DNA of 51,858 bases from an uncultured Parasphingopyxis sp. (GTDB lineage: Bacteria > Pseudomonadota > Alphaproteobacteria > Sphingomonadales > Sphingomonadaceae), in NCBI GenBank assembly GCA_905479515.1, contig CAJQMX010000005.1:1-51858 (forward strand), read 5' to 3'. Shown here piece by piece: positions 18,052 to 26,514 of this stretch. The notes under the pieces were generated by a model, which saw only the letters and a list, made by a program, of their open reading frames with translations, had not been told where the DNA came from and ran no database searches. Made by a program: the position numbers and the translations under genes. Each line of letters begins with the position of its first letter. Positions within the stretch are counted from its first letter, which is position 1.

Positions 18052-18146
18052 TTGGCTTTCTCGTCCGGCCTTGCCCCGGGTAGCTGAAAGCTTTTTGACA
18101 TTATCACATGGCATAAGAACGCCGGAATGCGGTGCAGGAGAAACGA

Positions 18147-19145
18147 ATGGCTGAAAAGCCCACAATATTGGTAACCGGCGGTGCCGGATATATCGGCAGT
18201 CATGCGGTTCTGGCCTTGCTCGATGCGGGTTGGCCAGTTGTCGTGCTCGACAATCTGGTCACCGGATTTCGTTGGGCCGTGCCCGAAGCCGCGACTTTTG
18301 TTGAAGGCGATATCGCTGATGGCGATCTGGTTGCCGGGGTGATTGCCGAGCACGGCATCGGCGCGGTCATGCATTTCGCCGGGTCGGTGGTAGTGCCTGA
18401 ATCGGTTGAAAACCCGCTCAAATATTATGACAACAATACCGCCAAGAGCCGCACGCTGATCGAGAGCGCAGTGGCCGGGGGCGTGTCGCATTTCATCTTC
18501 TCATCAACCGCCGCGACCTATGGCATTCCTGAAACGAGTCCGGTTACCGAGGATATGCCCACCGAACCGATCAATCCCTATGGCCGGTCGAAACTGATGA
18601 CCGAATGGATGCTACGCGATACCGCCGCTGCGCATGCGCTCAACTATTGCGCGCTACGCTATTTCAATGTGGCAGGAGCGGACCCCGTGGGCCGGTCTGG
18701 CCAGTCAACCGTAGGCGCGACCCATTTGATCAAGGTGGCGGTCGAAGCTGCGCTCGGCAAACGAGACAGTGTGGCGGTGTTCGGCACGGATTATGACACG
18801 CCCGATGGCACCGGCGTGCGCGATTATATCCATGTCAGCGATCTCGCGGCCGCGCATATTGATGCGCTGGAAAAACTGATCGCGGATCCGGCCGAAAGCC
18901 ATATCCTCAATTGCGGCTATGGGACGGGATTTTCAGTGCTCGACGTGCTCGACAGTGTTGACCGGGTGGCGGGTATCACGATCAGGCGATCTATGGAGCC
19001 GCGCCGCCCGGGTGATCCCGATGCTCTGATGGCCGACAACAGTGCGATCCTGGCCACCCTCCCCTGGCGGCCACGCCATGCCGATCTCGACGGTATCGTT
19101 GCCGATGCGCTGGCTTGGGAAAAAGGGCTTGGCGAGCGGGGCTAG
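18147..19145 (+). CDS. galE: UDP-glucose 4-epimerase
   Basis: 332 residues, extended short-chain dehydrogenase. ILVTGGAGYIGSH is the NAD-binding loop; SSTAATYG provides the catalytic Ser/Thr, and Tyr and Lys of YGRSK complete the triad. The segment RYFNVAGADP and the GVRDYIHVSDLA signature are typical of GalE. It interconverts UDP-glucose and UDP-galactose for surface polysaccharide. ATG 18147 has AGGAG at seven bases; a GTG at 18132 lies upstream of that site and is rejected. Confidence 0.96.
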   Translation: MAEKPTILVTGGAGYIGSHAVLALLDAGWPVVVLDNLVTGFRWAVPEAATFVEGDIADGDLVAGVIAEHGIGAVMHFAGSVVVPESVENPLKYYDNNTAKSRTLIESAVAGGVSHFIFSSTAATYGIPETSPVTEDMPTEPINPYGRSKLMTEWMLRDTAAAHALNYCALRYFNVAGADPVGRSGQSTVGATHLIKVAVEAALGKRDSVAVFGTDYDTPDGTGVRDYIHVSDLAAAHIDALEKLIADPAESHILNCGYGTGFSVLDVLDSVDRVAGITIRRSMEPRRPGDPDALMADNSAILATLPWRPRHADLDGIVADALAWEKGLGERG

Positions 19146-19155
19146 CGGCAGGAAA

Positions 19156-20160
19156 TTATTGGAGCGATGGCCTTACCGTAGTGACGGCCAGTCCGTCGCT
19201 GTCTTCGCCGGCATCATAGCGCCGAGAGACTTCGCCCCGTACCATATTGACCGCCGCGATTTGGTTGCGACCGGTTTCCGCCACATAAAGCGTTTCGCCA
19301 TCGTCCGAGAAAAGGATCGTGACCTGCGCTGCCTCCGCGGTGCCCGAAACCGGAATGGTGCGGATGACTGCGCGGCTGGCGGCATCAATGAATGTCAGGC
19401 TGCCATCGCCATAATTTGATGTGACAATAGTTTCTCCGTCCGGGCTTATCGTGACGCGGATCGGAATATTGCCAACCGCGATTTCGGCCAGCGTCTCAAA
19501 GCTTTGCGTGTCGATTGCGAAGAGCCGGGCACCGTCCCGGTCCGCCACCCACAATATGGCGCCGTCCTGTGAAAGCGCGAGACCCTCGGGCGTTCCGTCA
19601 AAGGGCACGTCACGGATCTTTTGACCGGCCACAAGATCGATCACGCTGATCGACCGGCTGCCCATATTCGTGACAAAGGCCCGGTCAAAAAACTCGCTGA
19701 TCGCCACCATGTGCGATCCCTGCTGCCCGGTGGGGATTTGCGACACCGAATGGTCGGTCATGTCGACGATTGTCAGGCTATCGCTGCCTTCGGTGGTTGC
19801 AATCAACCTGTTGTCGGGCAGCCATAACAGCCCGTGCGGACGGCGGTTGGGAGACAGATCAATCCGCGCGACACGACTGGCGCTGGAAATGTCGATGATA
19901 TCGATGGTCGTGCCACCATAAGCGACGACGGCAGCGCGCTGGCCATTCGGGGCAATGGCGATTTCATGGGGCTGATCCCCGGTTTCGAGCCGTGCATATT
20001 CGCGGCCGGTTTCAAGATCGATCAGGCTGACCGTGTCCTCCCCCTTGTTCCCGGTAATCAGCACATCGCCAATAATGGGCGTTGCGGGGTCATGTTCTGT
20101 GCCGTTCGCCGCCGGGGTGCAGGCGGTCAGAAGCAGAATAAGGGGAAGAAGAATTTTCAT
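19156..20160 (-). CDS. YVTN-type beta-propeller lipoprotein
   Basis: 334 residues. Lipobox LLTAC-T follows a 13-residue signal peptide, placing it on the periplasmic face. The rest is a seven-bladed propeller of repeats of about 42 residues with the pattern SIDLxxGxxIxxIxxGxxPxGLAxSPDG, as in YVTN/cytochrome cd1-like and lactonase-like propellers. No heme (CxxCH) motif is present, so it is not an electron carrier by itself. Substrate and partner are unknown. It lies eight bases upstream of nothing co-directional except the phosphatase gene, which precedes it and may be cotranscribed. Confidence 0.87.
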   Translation of the reverse strand: MKILLPLILLLTACTPAANGTEHDPATPIIGDVLITGNKGEDTVSLIDLETGREYARLETGDQPHEIAIAPNGQRAAVVAYGGTTIDIIDISSASRVARIDLSPNRRPHGLLWLPDNRLIATTEGSDSLTIVDMTDHSVSQIPTGQQGSHMVAISEFFDRAFVTNMGSRSISVIDLVAGQKIRDVPFDGTPEGLALSQDGAILWVADRDGARLFAIDTQSFETLAEIAVGNIPIRVTISPDGETIVTSNYGDGSLTFIDAASRAVIRTIPVSGTAEAAQVTILFSDDGETLYVAETGRNQIAAVNMVRGEVSRRYDAGEDSDGLAVTTVRPSLQ

Positions 20161-20168
20161 GGGGCCAC

Positions 20169-20921
20169 CTAGCTTTGGATGAACCAGCGCGCGCTACCTT
20201 CAAGGCCAAGCGCAGTCAAAGTGTTGCTGAAATACGCGCCGGTGTCGATGCCGATTCGGTTATGCAGATGTTCGGGCTGCGGTGAAATGGAATGGCCATG
20301 AACGACGATCGCGCCATGATCCTCCTCACTGTCCAAAAATTCGGAGCGTATCCACAACAGGTCTTTCAGCTTCTGGTCGGGAAGAGAAACCCCGGGGCGA
20401 ATACCCGCATGGGCAAAAATATAATCGCCGCGTTGCATCACGGTCGGGCGAGCCTTGAGCCAATCCCTGTGGCTGTCCGGCACGTGCAGTAGCGCGGCTT
20501 TCGAAATTTCATGCATGTCGCCGCGGGCGATTAGATCGGGCGAGACGCCGTAGCTTATAAGCGTTTCGCGGCCGCCATAGCCAAGCCAGCTGTCGATCCA
20601 GCCCGTCTCGCCCTCGAGAACGGCCAACAAAGAGGCTTCATGGTTGCCAAGCAGCACCTTCAGATCCGCAAAACCGCTTTCCCAGCATCGGGCATGATCG
20701 ACGACTTTGGCCGATTCGGGACCGCGATCGATCAGGTCGCCGAGCAGGATGATCGTGGTGCTGGCATCGCCGCGCGCCGCATTATCAGCCTCAATTTTTT
20801 CAAGCAGTGTTTCGTAAAGATCGAAGCGGCCATGAATATCCCCTATGGCATACAGCCTGTCGCCTTGGGGCAGGCTGCTGGGTGCGGTATCGGGAAATGG
20901 CAGTTTCAACCGGAACTCCAT
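20169..20921 (-). CDS. PPP-family metallophosphoesterase (serine/threonine phosphatase-like)
   Basis: 250 residues. All signature motifs of the family are present: GDIHG, GDLIDRG, GNHE, HAGI and VVHGHS. They bind two metal ions at the active site. The size and arrangement match bacterial lambda-phosphatase-like proteins, which dephosphorylate Ser/Thr (and in some cases Tyr) residues, or diadenosine tetraphosphate in the ApaH branch. There is no signal peptide. It lies immediately upstream of the beta-propeller lipoprotein on the same strand, with an eight-base gap. Confidence 0.93.
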   Translation of the reverse strand: MEFRLKLPFPDTAPSSLPQGDRLYAIGDIHGRFDLYETLLEKIEADNAARGDASTTIILLGDLIDRGPESAKVVDHARCWESGFADLKVLLGNHEASLLAVLEGETGWIDSWLGYGGRETLISYGVSPDLIARGDMHEISKAALLHVPDSHRDWLKARPTVMQRGDYIFAHAGIRPGVSLPDQKLKDLLWIRSEFLDSEEDHGAIVVHGHSISPQPEHLHNRIGIDTGAYFSNTLTALGLEGSARWFIQS

Positions 20922-21021
20922 GGCGTTTCAATGCGCGGCTATGCTTGACTTTGGCGCTTTTCAACCATAGGTGCACGCTTCGTTTCCGACAACTGAGATA
21001 AAGAAAAGGCCGGGCAGCGCC

Positions 21022-21147
21022 ATGAAAGTCCGTAATTCACTGAAATCGCTCAAGGGCCGTCATCGCGACAACCGCGTGATTCGTCGCCGTGGCCGTACCT
21101 ATGTGATCAACAAGACCAATCGCAGGTTCAAAGCGCGCCAGGGTTAA
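21022..21147 (+). CDS. rpmJ: 50S ribosomal protein L36, zinc-free form
   Basis: 41 residues beginning [19 protein letters not shown]; two thirds are basic or small. The [10 protein letters not shown] start and [20 protein letters not shown] end are those of L36 in alphaproteobacteria and of the E. coli paralogue YkgO. It has no cysteine, so it is the C-minus form that does not bind zinc. AAAAGG lies upstream, and a TTGACT at 20945-20950 may be the -35 box of its promoter. The TAA stop overlaps the ATG of the HAD gene by one base. Confidence 0.96.
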   Translation: MKVRNSLKSLKGRHRDNRVIRRRGRTYVINKTNRRFKARQG

Positions 21148-21755
21148 TGGCTGTTCGCGCCGCCGTCTTTGACGTTGGCAATGTACTGTATCGCTGGGAC
21201 CGGCGGTTTCTTTTTGAAAAGCTGATCCCCGATCCGCAGGAGCGGGACTGGTTTCTCCAAAATATTGTGACGATGGACTGGCATGCTCAGCATGATGCCG
21301 GTCGTCCGCTCGCGGCGATGGTCGCTGAGCGCAGTGCTGAATTTCCCGAACATGCAGGCCTGATCCAGGCCTATGTCGATCGCTGGCTAGAAACGATTCC
21401 GGGGCCTGTGCCCGGCGTCCATGCACTGGTTGAAGATCTGGCGCGTCGCAAAGTTCCGCTTTTTGCCATCACCAATTTCGGCAGTGAATTTTGGGCGCTG
21501 TTCCGGCCGACAGCACCCGTGATCGATCATTTTTCCGATATCGTGATTTCTGGCGATGAAAAGCTGATCAAACCAGATCCGGCGATCTACACTCTCGCGC
21601 TCAAGCGATTCGGGCTCGAACCCGGCACGGCGCTGTTCATCGACGACCGCGAGGAAAATGTCACTTCGGGCGAGGAACAGGGCTTTGTTGGTCATCATTT
21701 TCGCGATGCAGAAGGCCTGGCAGTCGCGCTACAGGGGCATGGGCTTCTGGGCTGA
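21147..21755 (+). CDS. HAD-family hydrolase (subclass IA phosphatase)
   Basis: 202 residues. Motif I is FDVGNVLYRWD: the first aspartate is the nucleophile, but the usual second Asp at +2 is Gly followed by Asn (DxGxV), as in the epoxide-hydrolase N-domain/YihX-like subgroup. Motif II is FAITNFG, the lysine of motif III is in KLIKPDP, and motif IV is FIDDREENV. The cap is alpha-helical (residues about 20-90). YihX-type enzymes hydrolyse sugar phosphates such as glucose-1-phosphate; the substrate here is unknown. It is coupled by a one-base overlap to rpmJ and convergent with pyk, four bases apart. Confidence 0.88.
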   Translation: MAVRAAVFDVGNVLYRWDRRFLFEKLIPDPQERDWFLQNIVTMDWHAQHDAGRPLAAMVAERSAEFPEHAGLIQAYVDRWLETIPGPVPGVHALVEDLARRKVPLFAITNFGSEFWALFRPTAPVIDHFSDIVISGDEKLIKPDPAIYTLALKRFGLEPGTALFIDDREENVTSGEEQGFVGHHFRDAEGLAVALQGHGLLG

Positions 21756-21759
21756 CCGT

Positions 21760-23238
21760 TTAACGGTCGCGTTCGATTTCGTCTGCCGTATGGCGTTTCA
21801 GTTCCTTGCCGGTCAGGCGGACAATATGGAGCACATTCGTTGATCCTGGCGTCCCGAACGGCACGCCAGCCATCACGATCACCCGGTCTCCGCCCTGTGC
21901 GATCTGCGCGCGCAGCGCCATCCGCTTCGATTTGTCGACCATCTGCTCAAAATTCACGACGTCGCGCGTGTGAACCGAATGCGCGCCCCATAACAGACCC
22001 AGTCGGCGAGCCGTTTTAAGTTTCGGCGTGAGGACGAGGAGCGGCACGGACGGGCGTTCGCGGGAAACCCGCCGGGCGGTCGACCCCGATGTCGTGAAAC
22101 AGATGATCGCATGGGCATTCACCGTCTGGGCAATGCCATTCGATGCTTCGGCCAGTGCGTCCGCGCTCGTCGAATCGGGCAGCGTTTCGGTGAAATGCAC
22201 GCGCGCCCAGTGACTGGGGTCGGCTTCGACGGCGGTTGCGATCTTGTCCATCATCGCAACCGATTCTTCCGGCCAGTCGCCAGCCGCGCTTTCGGCGGAA
22301 AGCATGATCGCATCCGCGCCGTCATACACTGCCGTGGCGACATCGGAGACTTCTGCACGGGTCGGCGTTGGCGAGCGAATCATCGATTCGAGCATCTGCG
22401 TCGCGACCACAACCGGCCTTCCGAGCATGCGGGCCTTTTCGATTATCTGCTTCTGGAGCGGAGGAACGTCTTCCGGCGGAATCTCGACACCCAGATCGCC
22501 GCGTGCCACCATGACTGCGTCAACGGCTTCGAGGATTTCGTCGATCCGCTTGACCGCCGAAGGCTTCTCGATCTTGGCGAGCAGGGCGGCACGGCCCTGT
22601 ATCAGTTTCCGTGCCTCTGCCGCATCTTCGGGTTTCTGGACGAAGGACAGCGCGATCCAGTCCACCCCCTGATCCAGTGCGAAGGTCAGGTCGGCGCGGT
22701 CTTTGTCGGTCATCGCTGCCATCGGGATGACCACATCGGGAACATTCAGGCCCTTGTTATTGGACAGCGGCCCGCCAACTTCCACGCTCGTTTCTATCAC
22801 GTCCGGCGCGGCCTTGATCACCCGCAACACGATCTTGCCATCGTCGAGCAGCAATCGCGCGCCCGCTTCAATCGCCTGAAAGATTTCAGGATGGGGCAGG
22901 GTAACGCGGCTCGCGTCGCCGGGCCTGTCGTCCTGGTCCAGCGTGAAATGGCTGCCGGTTTTCAGCTGAACGAGCCCATCGGCAAATTCGCCCACCCGCA
23001 ATTTCGGCCCCTGCAGGTCGGCAAGGATCGTCATCGGCCGGCGGACATCCTTTTCCAGCGCGCGGATCGCCGCGACGACTTTGGCATGATCGGCATGGCT
23101 GCCATGGCTCATATTGAGCCGGAATGCGTCCGCGCCCGCAACGTAAAGCTTGCGGATCATGGCCGGACCGGCGCTGGATGGCCCAAGTGTTGCTAGGATA
23201 CGGACCTTGCGCTGGCGTGGGGCAGTGTCTGAAATCAC
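21760..23238 (-). CDS. pyk: Pyruvate kinase
   Basis: 492 residues from GTG 23238, preceded by AGGAGG at the right distance. Recognisable parts are RILATLGPSS, the FRLNMSHG active-site region, LADLQGPKLRVG, the AKIEKPSAVKRIDEI segment with the catalytic Lys, MVARGDLGVE and the MLESMI.SPTPTRAEVSDVA region. The C-terminal domain is present, so it is a full-length tetrameric type. It makes pyruvate and ATP from phosphoenolpyruvate in the cytoplasm. Confidence 0.98.
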   Translation of the reverse strand: MISDTAPRQRKVRILATLGPSSAGPAMIRKLYVAGADAFRLNMSHGSHADHAKVVAAIRALEKDVRRPMTILADLQGPKLRVGEFADGLVQLKTGSHFTLDQDDRPGDASRVTLPHPEIFQAIEAGARLLLDDGKIVLRVIKAAPDVIETSVEVGGPLSNNKGLNVPDVVIPMAAMTDKDRADLTFALDQGVDWIALSFVQKPEDAAEARKLIQGRAALLAKIEKPSAVKRIDEILEAVDAVMVARGDLGVEIPPEDVPPLQKQIIEKARMLGRPVVVATQMLESMIRSPTPTRAEVSDVATAVYDGADAIMLSAESAAGDWPEESVAMMDKIATAVEADPSHWARVHFTETLPDSTSADALAEASNGIAQTVNAHAIICFTTSGSTARRVSRERPSVPLLVLTPKLKTARRLGLLWGAHSVHTRDVVNFEQMVDKSKRMALRAQIAQGGDRVIVMAGVPFGTPGSTNVLHIVRLTGKELKRHTADEIERDR

Positions 23239-23318
23239 AAAGCCTCCTGACTGGCTGGACTTATCCTTGTGGCTCTATAGCCTTATCATGACAGTGCAAC
23301 TGCAGCGGAGCCAATTTG

Positions 23319-23633
23319 ATGTCCGATTCCCCGATCATGCCCGAGATTGATGACGCGGTTGCCGCGGCGGCGTTTCGCCGTCTGGTCGCCCATCTTCGCC
23401 ACCGAACAGATGCGGAGAATATTGATTTGATGGGTCTTTCCGGCTTCTGCCGCAATTGCCTCGCGGACTGGATTGCCGAGGCATCGGCGGACCGGGGGAT
23501 TGCGCTGGCAAAAGATGATGCCCGCGCGGTAATTTGCGGCATGCCCTTTGCTGAATGGAAGGCGCAGTATCAGGGAGAGGCAACAGCCGAACAATTGCAG
23601 CGCATGAAGGATAGCGTTGCAAAGAACGCGTAA
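23319..23633 (+). CDS. DUF1244 protein
   Basis: 104 residues from ATG 23319 with GGAG eight bases upstream (an in-frame TTG at 23316 is too near). The sequence LMGLSGFCRNCLADWIAEA and GMPFAEWKAQYQGEATAEQ identifies DUF1244 (PF06844), a small all-helical family of alpha- and gammaproteobacteria, structurally known but without a defined function. The CRNC pair (two cysteines three residues apart) is conserved. It is divergent from pyk and followed by an intergenic palindromic element. Confidence 0.9.
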   Translation: MSDSPIMPEIDDAVAAAAFRRLVAHLRHRTDAENIDLMGLSGFCRNCLADWIAEASADRGIALAKDDARAVICGMPFAEWKAQYQGEATAEQLQRMKDSVAKNA

Positions 23634-23654
23634 GCGCACAAAATTCACATCATT

Positions 23655-23738
23655 CGTCATTCCGGGCTTGATCCGGATTGCAAGGCGGCTAGGGACACCG
23701 CTCTTGTCGCTGGATCCCGGATCACGTCCGGGGTGACG
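23655..23738. repeat. REP-like intergenic palindrome
   Basis: Left arm (23655-23676, starting CGTCATTCCGGGC and ending GATCCGG) and right arm (23717-23738, starting CCGGATCACG and ending GGGGTGACG) are imperfect reverse complements around a 40-base centre containing a second CTGGATCCCGG arm. Such CGTCATTCCGGGC...GGGTGACG elements are scattered between genes in many alphaproteobacteria. It fills the gap between the DUF1244 gene and gapR and could fold as a bidirectional hairpin in RNA. Confidence 0.65.
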
Positions 23739-23766
23739 ATATTCAAAATAGACGGAGATATTCACC

Positions 23767-24009
23767 ATGGCAGACGGCGCGGTACAGGCGGAAAGGCTCA
23801 GGCTTTTGATCGAGCGAATCGAGCGGCTCGAGGAAGAAAAAAAGGCCATGGCTGACGATATCAAAGACGTTTACGCCGAGGCCAAAGCGGTTGGCTATGA
23901 TCCCAAGATCATGCGCACCATCGTTCGCCTTCGGAAGATGGATAATAATGACCGTCGCGAAGCTGATGATCTTCTGGAAACCTACAAGGCCGCGCTTGGC
24001 ATGGAATAG
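23767..24009 (+). CDS. gapR: GapR-family nucleoid-associated protein (DUF2312)
   Basis: 80 residues, nearly all helical: RLRLLIERIERLEEEKKAMADDIKDVYAEAKAVGYDPKIMRTIVRLRKMD. The heptad-rich N-terminal helix, the DVYAEAK...G segment and the basic IVRLRK helix match GapR of Caulobacter, which forms a tetrameric ring clamp on overtwisted DNA ahead of forks and RNA polymerase. The short C-terminus (ETYKAALG) also matches. GGAGA precedes the ATG. In Caulobacter it is needed for normal growth; many alphaproteobacteria have one or more copies. Confidence 0.92.
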   Translation: MADGAVQAERLRLLIERIERLEEEKKAMADDIKDVYAEAKAVGYDPKIMRTIVRLRKMDNNDRREADDLLETYKAALGME

Positions 24010-24128
24010 GGCCCGCATAGAGGGGGAAATTGCCGGGCTGATCGACTTGGGCTATATTCGGCCACCGATCAGGAGCCGGCAATGGCCATCACGTCAGATC
24101 ACTGTACCCAAGACCGCTTAACCTGCGG

Positions 24129-24620
24129 ATGACGATTGCGGTTCGCCCCGGTCGGCCCGATGATGCCGAAAGCTGCCGGGCGATCTATGCGCCATTTGTC
24201 GAGAACACCTGGATCAGTTTCGAAGAGGACGTGCCGTCGGTGCGCGAAATGGCGCGGCGGATAGATGGCTATGGCACATCCCATGGCTGGGTGGTGGCCG
24301 AACGGGATGGCGAGGTCGCCGGCTATGCCTATGGATCGCCGCACCGGCTGCGCCACGCCTATCGCTTCGCCTGCGATGTCGCGATTTATGTGCCGGATGC
24401 ATATACCGGACAAGGCATCGGCCGGGCGCTGTACGAAGCGCTGTTCCCGATATTAGCGGCTAACGAGGTCCATGCCGCCTTTGCCGGGGTAGCGCTTCCC
24501 AATGAGGCAAGCGAAGCCCTGCACAAGGCCGTGGGTTTTACGCCGGTTGGCACATACCAAGAAGTGGGCTGGAAATTTGGCGCTTGGCGTGATGTCGCTT
24601 GGTGGCAGAGGCTGGTTTGA
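24129..24620 (+). CDS. GNAT N-acetyltransferase, phosphinothricin-acetyltransferase-like
   Basis: 163 residues. Starts IAVRPGRPDDAESCRAIYAPFVENTWISFEE, typical of the Pat/YncA group; the acetyl-CoA loop is GQGIGRALYEAL (around residue 100), and VALPNEASEALHKAVGFTPVGTYQEVGWKFG is the conserved C-terminal part. YncA-like members acetylate methionine sulfone/sulfoximine-like analogues. No adjacent gene indicates a substrate. Confidence 0.9.
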   Translation: MTIAVRPGRPDDAESCRAIYAPFVENTWISFEEDVPSVREMARRIDGYGTSHGWVVAERDGEVAGYAYGSPHRLRHAYRFACDVAIYVPDAYTGQGIGRALYEALFPILAANEVHAAFAGVALPNEASEALHKAVGFTPVGTYQEVGWKFGAWRDVAWWQRLV

Positions 24621-24689
24621 CGTTGCGCGCGGCCCGCCTGCTAAGCTAAGGCCGCGTCAGTCCATCATTGACGGGAATAGTAAGACTCC

Positions 24690-25433
24690 ATGGCAGGCCA
24701 TAGTAAATTCGCAAATATCAAGCATCGCAAGGGCGCGCAGGACAAGAAGCGCTCGGCGCTGTTTTCCAAGCTCAGCCGGGAGATCACGGTGGCGGCCAAG
24801 ATGGGCACGCCCGATCCCGATATGAACCCGCGCCTGCGCCTCGCCGTCAACACGGCGCGTGGCCAGTCCATGCCCAAGGACAATATCCAACGGGCGATCG
24901 ACAAGGCGACGGGCGGCGATGCGGAAGATTATGAAGAAATCCGCTTTGAAGGCTTTGGCCCGGGCGGCGTCAGCCTGATTGTTGAAACGCTGACCGACAA
25001 CCGCAACCGCACGGTCACCGATGTTCGCACGATCTTTTCGAAGAATGGCGGCAATATGGGTGAAAGCGGATCGGTCGCACATGGCTTTGAACGGCTCGGC
25101 CTGATCACCTATCCGGCGAGCGTTGGCAGCAGCGAGACGGTGCTGGAAGCAGCGCTTGAATCCGGGGCAGAGGATCTGCAGTCGGATGATGAAAATCATG
25201 AAATCTGGACGCAGGCCGACGATCTTCATGCCGTGGTTGGCGAACTCGAAAAGGCGCTTGGCGAACCGGCTGGCGCAAAGCTGGCCTGGCGGCCCAATGT
25301 CGAAGTGACACTGAATGAAAAAGACGCCCAGACCCTTCTCAATCTGATCGACACGCTCGACGACAATGATGACGTCCAGACCGTCTGGGGCAATTATGAC
25401 GTGCCGGACGAGATCATGGAGAAGCTGTCCTGA
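24690..25433 (+). CDS. yebC: YebC/PmpR family protein
   Basis: 247 residues, start [21 protein letters not shown] with the typical N-terminal basic helices, three-domain fold and the [21 protein letters not shown] segment. YebC members act as transcriptional regulators or, as shown for some, help ribosomes through proline stretches. The gene heads the yebC-ruvC-ruvA-ruvB cluster and its TGA overlaps the predicted ruvC start by four bases, so all four are probably one transcript. Confidence 0.97.
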   Translation: MAGHSKFANIKHRKGAQDKKRSALFSKLSREITVAAKMGTPDPDMNPRLRLAVNTARGQSMPKDNIQRAIDKATGGDAEDYEEIRFEGFGPGGVSLIVETLTDNRNRTVTDVRTIFSKNGGNMGESGSVAHGFERLGLITYPASVGSSETVLEAALESGAEDLQSDDENHEIWTQADDLHAVVGELEKALGEPAGAKLAWRPNVEVTLNEKDAQTLLNLIDTLDDNDDVQTVWGNYDVPDEIMEKLS

Positions 25434-25924
25434 AACTCATCGGCCTCGACCCGGGGCTGGGCTGCACCGGCTGGGGCGTCATCGCGGCGGAGGGCAACCG
25501 CCTGTCGCATATCGCCAATGGCCAGATCAGGACGGATGCCAAGGCTCCGATGGCCGAACGGCTGGTGGTGCTGGCCGAAGGGCTGCGCGCCGTGATCGCC
25601 GAGCATCGCCCCGAAGATGCCGGAATTGAAGAAGTCTTCGTCAACACCAACGCGCAATCGACGCTGAAACTCGGCCAGGCGCGTGGCGCGCTGATGCTGG
25701 TGCTCGCCGATGCGGGGCTGCCGATTGGCGAATATGCGGCGCGCTTCGTGAAAAAGGCGATTGTCGGCACGGGCGGTGCGGACAAGGCGCAGATTCATGC
25801 GATGGTGTCGGTGCTGCTGCCCGGCGTGAAGATTGCCGGGGCCGATGCCGCTGATGCACTCGCCGTGGCGATCACCCATGCGCATAATCGGGCAAGCGCC
25901 CGGGCCGTGGGGCAGGCCGCATGA
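25430..25924 (+). CDS. ruvC: Crossover junction endodeoxyribonuclease RuvC, apparent CTG start
   Basis: 164 residues. The family N-terminus with catalytic Asp7 ([16 protein letters not shown]) begins right after the yebC stop, and no ATG, GTG or TTG is in frame between the upstream TGA (25397) and that point; the first ATG (25550) would remove the catalytic Asp. The CTG at 25430 overlaps the yebC TGA (CTGA) and has GGAG eight bases upstream. Other catalytic acids are in IEEVF and [17 protein letters not shown]. RuvC nicks Holliday junctions symmetrically with RuvAB. A sequencing error at the first base is the alternative explanation. The ruvA start overlaps its stop (ATGA). Confidence 0.93.
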   Translation: MKLIGLDPGLGCTGWGVIAAEGNRLSHIANGQIRTDAKAPMAERLVVLAEGLRAVIAEHRPEDAGIEEVFVNTNAQSTLKLGQARGALMLVLADAGLPIGEYAARFVKKAIVGTGGADKAQIHAMVSVLLPGVKIAGADAADALAVAITHAHNRASARAVGQAA

Positions 25925-26514
25925 TCGCAAAACTCAAAGGGATATTGGAAAGCTCTGCCGCCGATCACGCGGTGATCGATGTACAGGGCGTCGGCTATCT
26001 GGTCTCGGCCTCCTCGCGCACATTGGATGCGCTCGGCCCGGTGGGCGGCGATGTCACCATTCATACCGAAATGCTCGTCGGTGACGATTTTATCCGGCTG
26101 ATCGGTTTTGCCAGCGCCAGCGAGCGCGACTGGTTCCGCCTGCTCGGCACGGTGCAGGGCGTCGGCAGCAAGGTCGCGCTGGCGCTGCTTTCGACGCTGG
26201 AGACGGCAGAGCTGCAGGCGGCGATTGGCGCAGGCGATGCGGCGATGGTCGCACGCGCACTGGGGGTCGGGCCAAAGCTCGCCTCGCGGATCGTCAATGA
26301 GTTGAAGGACAAGGTGGGTGGAATCGCGATTGCCTCGGGCGGCGTTGCGCCAGCGGTTGGCGGGGCGTCGTCGGATGCGGTGTCCGCGTTGCTAAACCTC
26401 GGCTTCAAGCCTGCCGAGGCAAGCGCGGCTGTTGCCGCGGCGCAGGGTGAATTGGGCGCGGATGCCGGACTGGATGCACTGGTGCGGGCGGCGCTTAAGA
26501 AGGCGGCGAAGTGA
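25921..26514 (+). CDS. ruvA: Holliday junction DNA helicase subunit RuvA
   Basis: 197 residues. Starts [28 protein letters not shown], the OB-fold domain I; two helix-hairpin-helix motifs ([16 protein letters not shown] and [19 protein letters not shown]) bind the junction, and the C-terminal domain III ([16 protein letters not shown]) contacts RuvB. It forms the tetramer that loads RuvB on Holliday junctions. ATG overlaps the ruvC stop, and its own stop overlaps the ruvB GTG. Confidence 0.98.
   Translation: MIAKLKGILESSAADHAVIDVQGVGYLVSASSRTLDALGPVGGDVTIHTEMLVGDDFIRLIGFASASERDWFRLLGTVQGVGSKVALALLSTLETAELQAAIGAGDAAMVARALGVGPKLASRIVNELKDKVGGIAIASGGVAPAVGGASSDAVSALLNLGFKPAEASAAVAAAQGELGADAGLDALVRAALKKAAK

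Noticed and set aside
18095..18100. TTGACA resembling a -35 box before galE
   Set aside because: No acceptable -10 at 16-18 bases; left unannotated.
22111..23196. Long plus-strand ORF of 361 codons opposite pyk
   Set aside because: Shadow of the pyruvate kinase gene; no plausible protein motifs.
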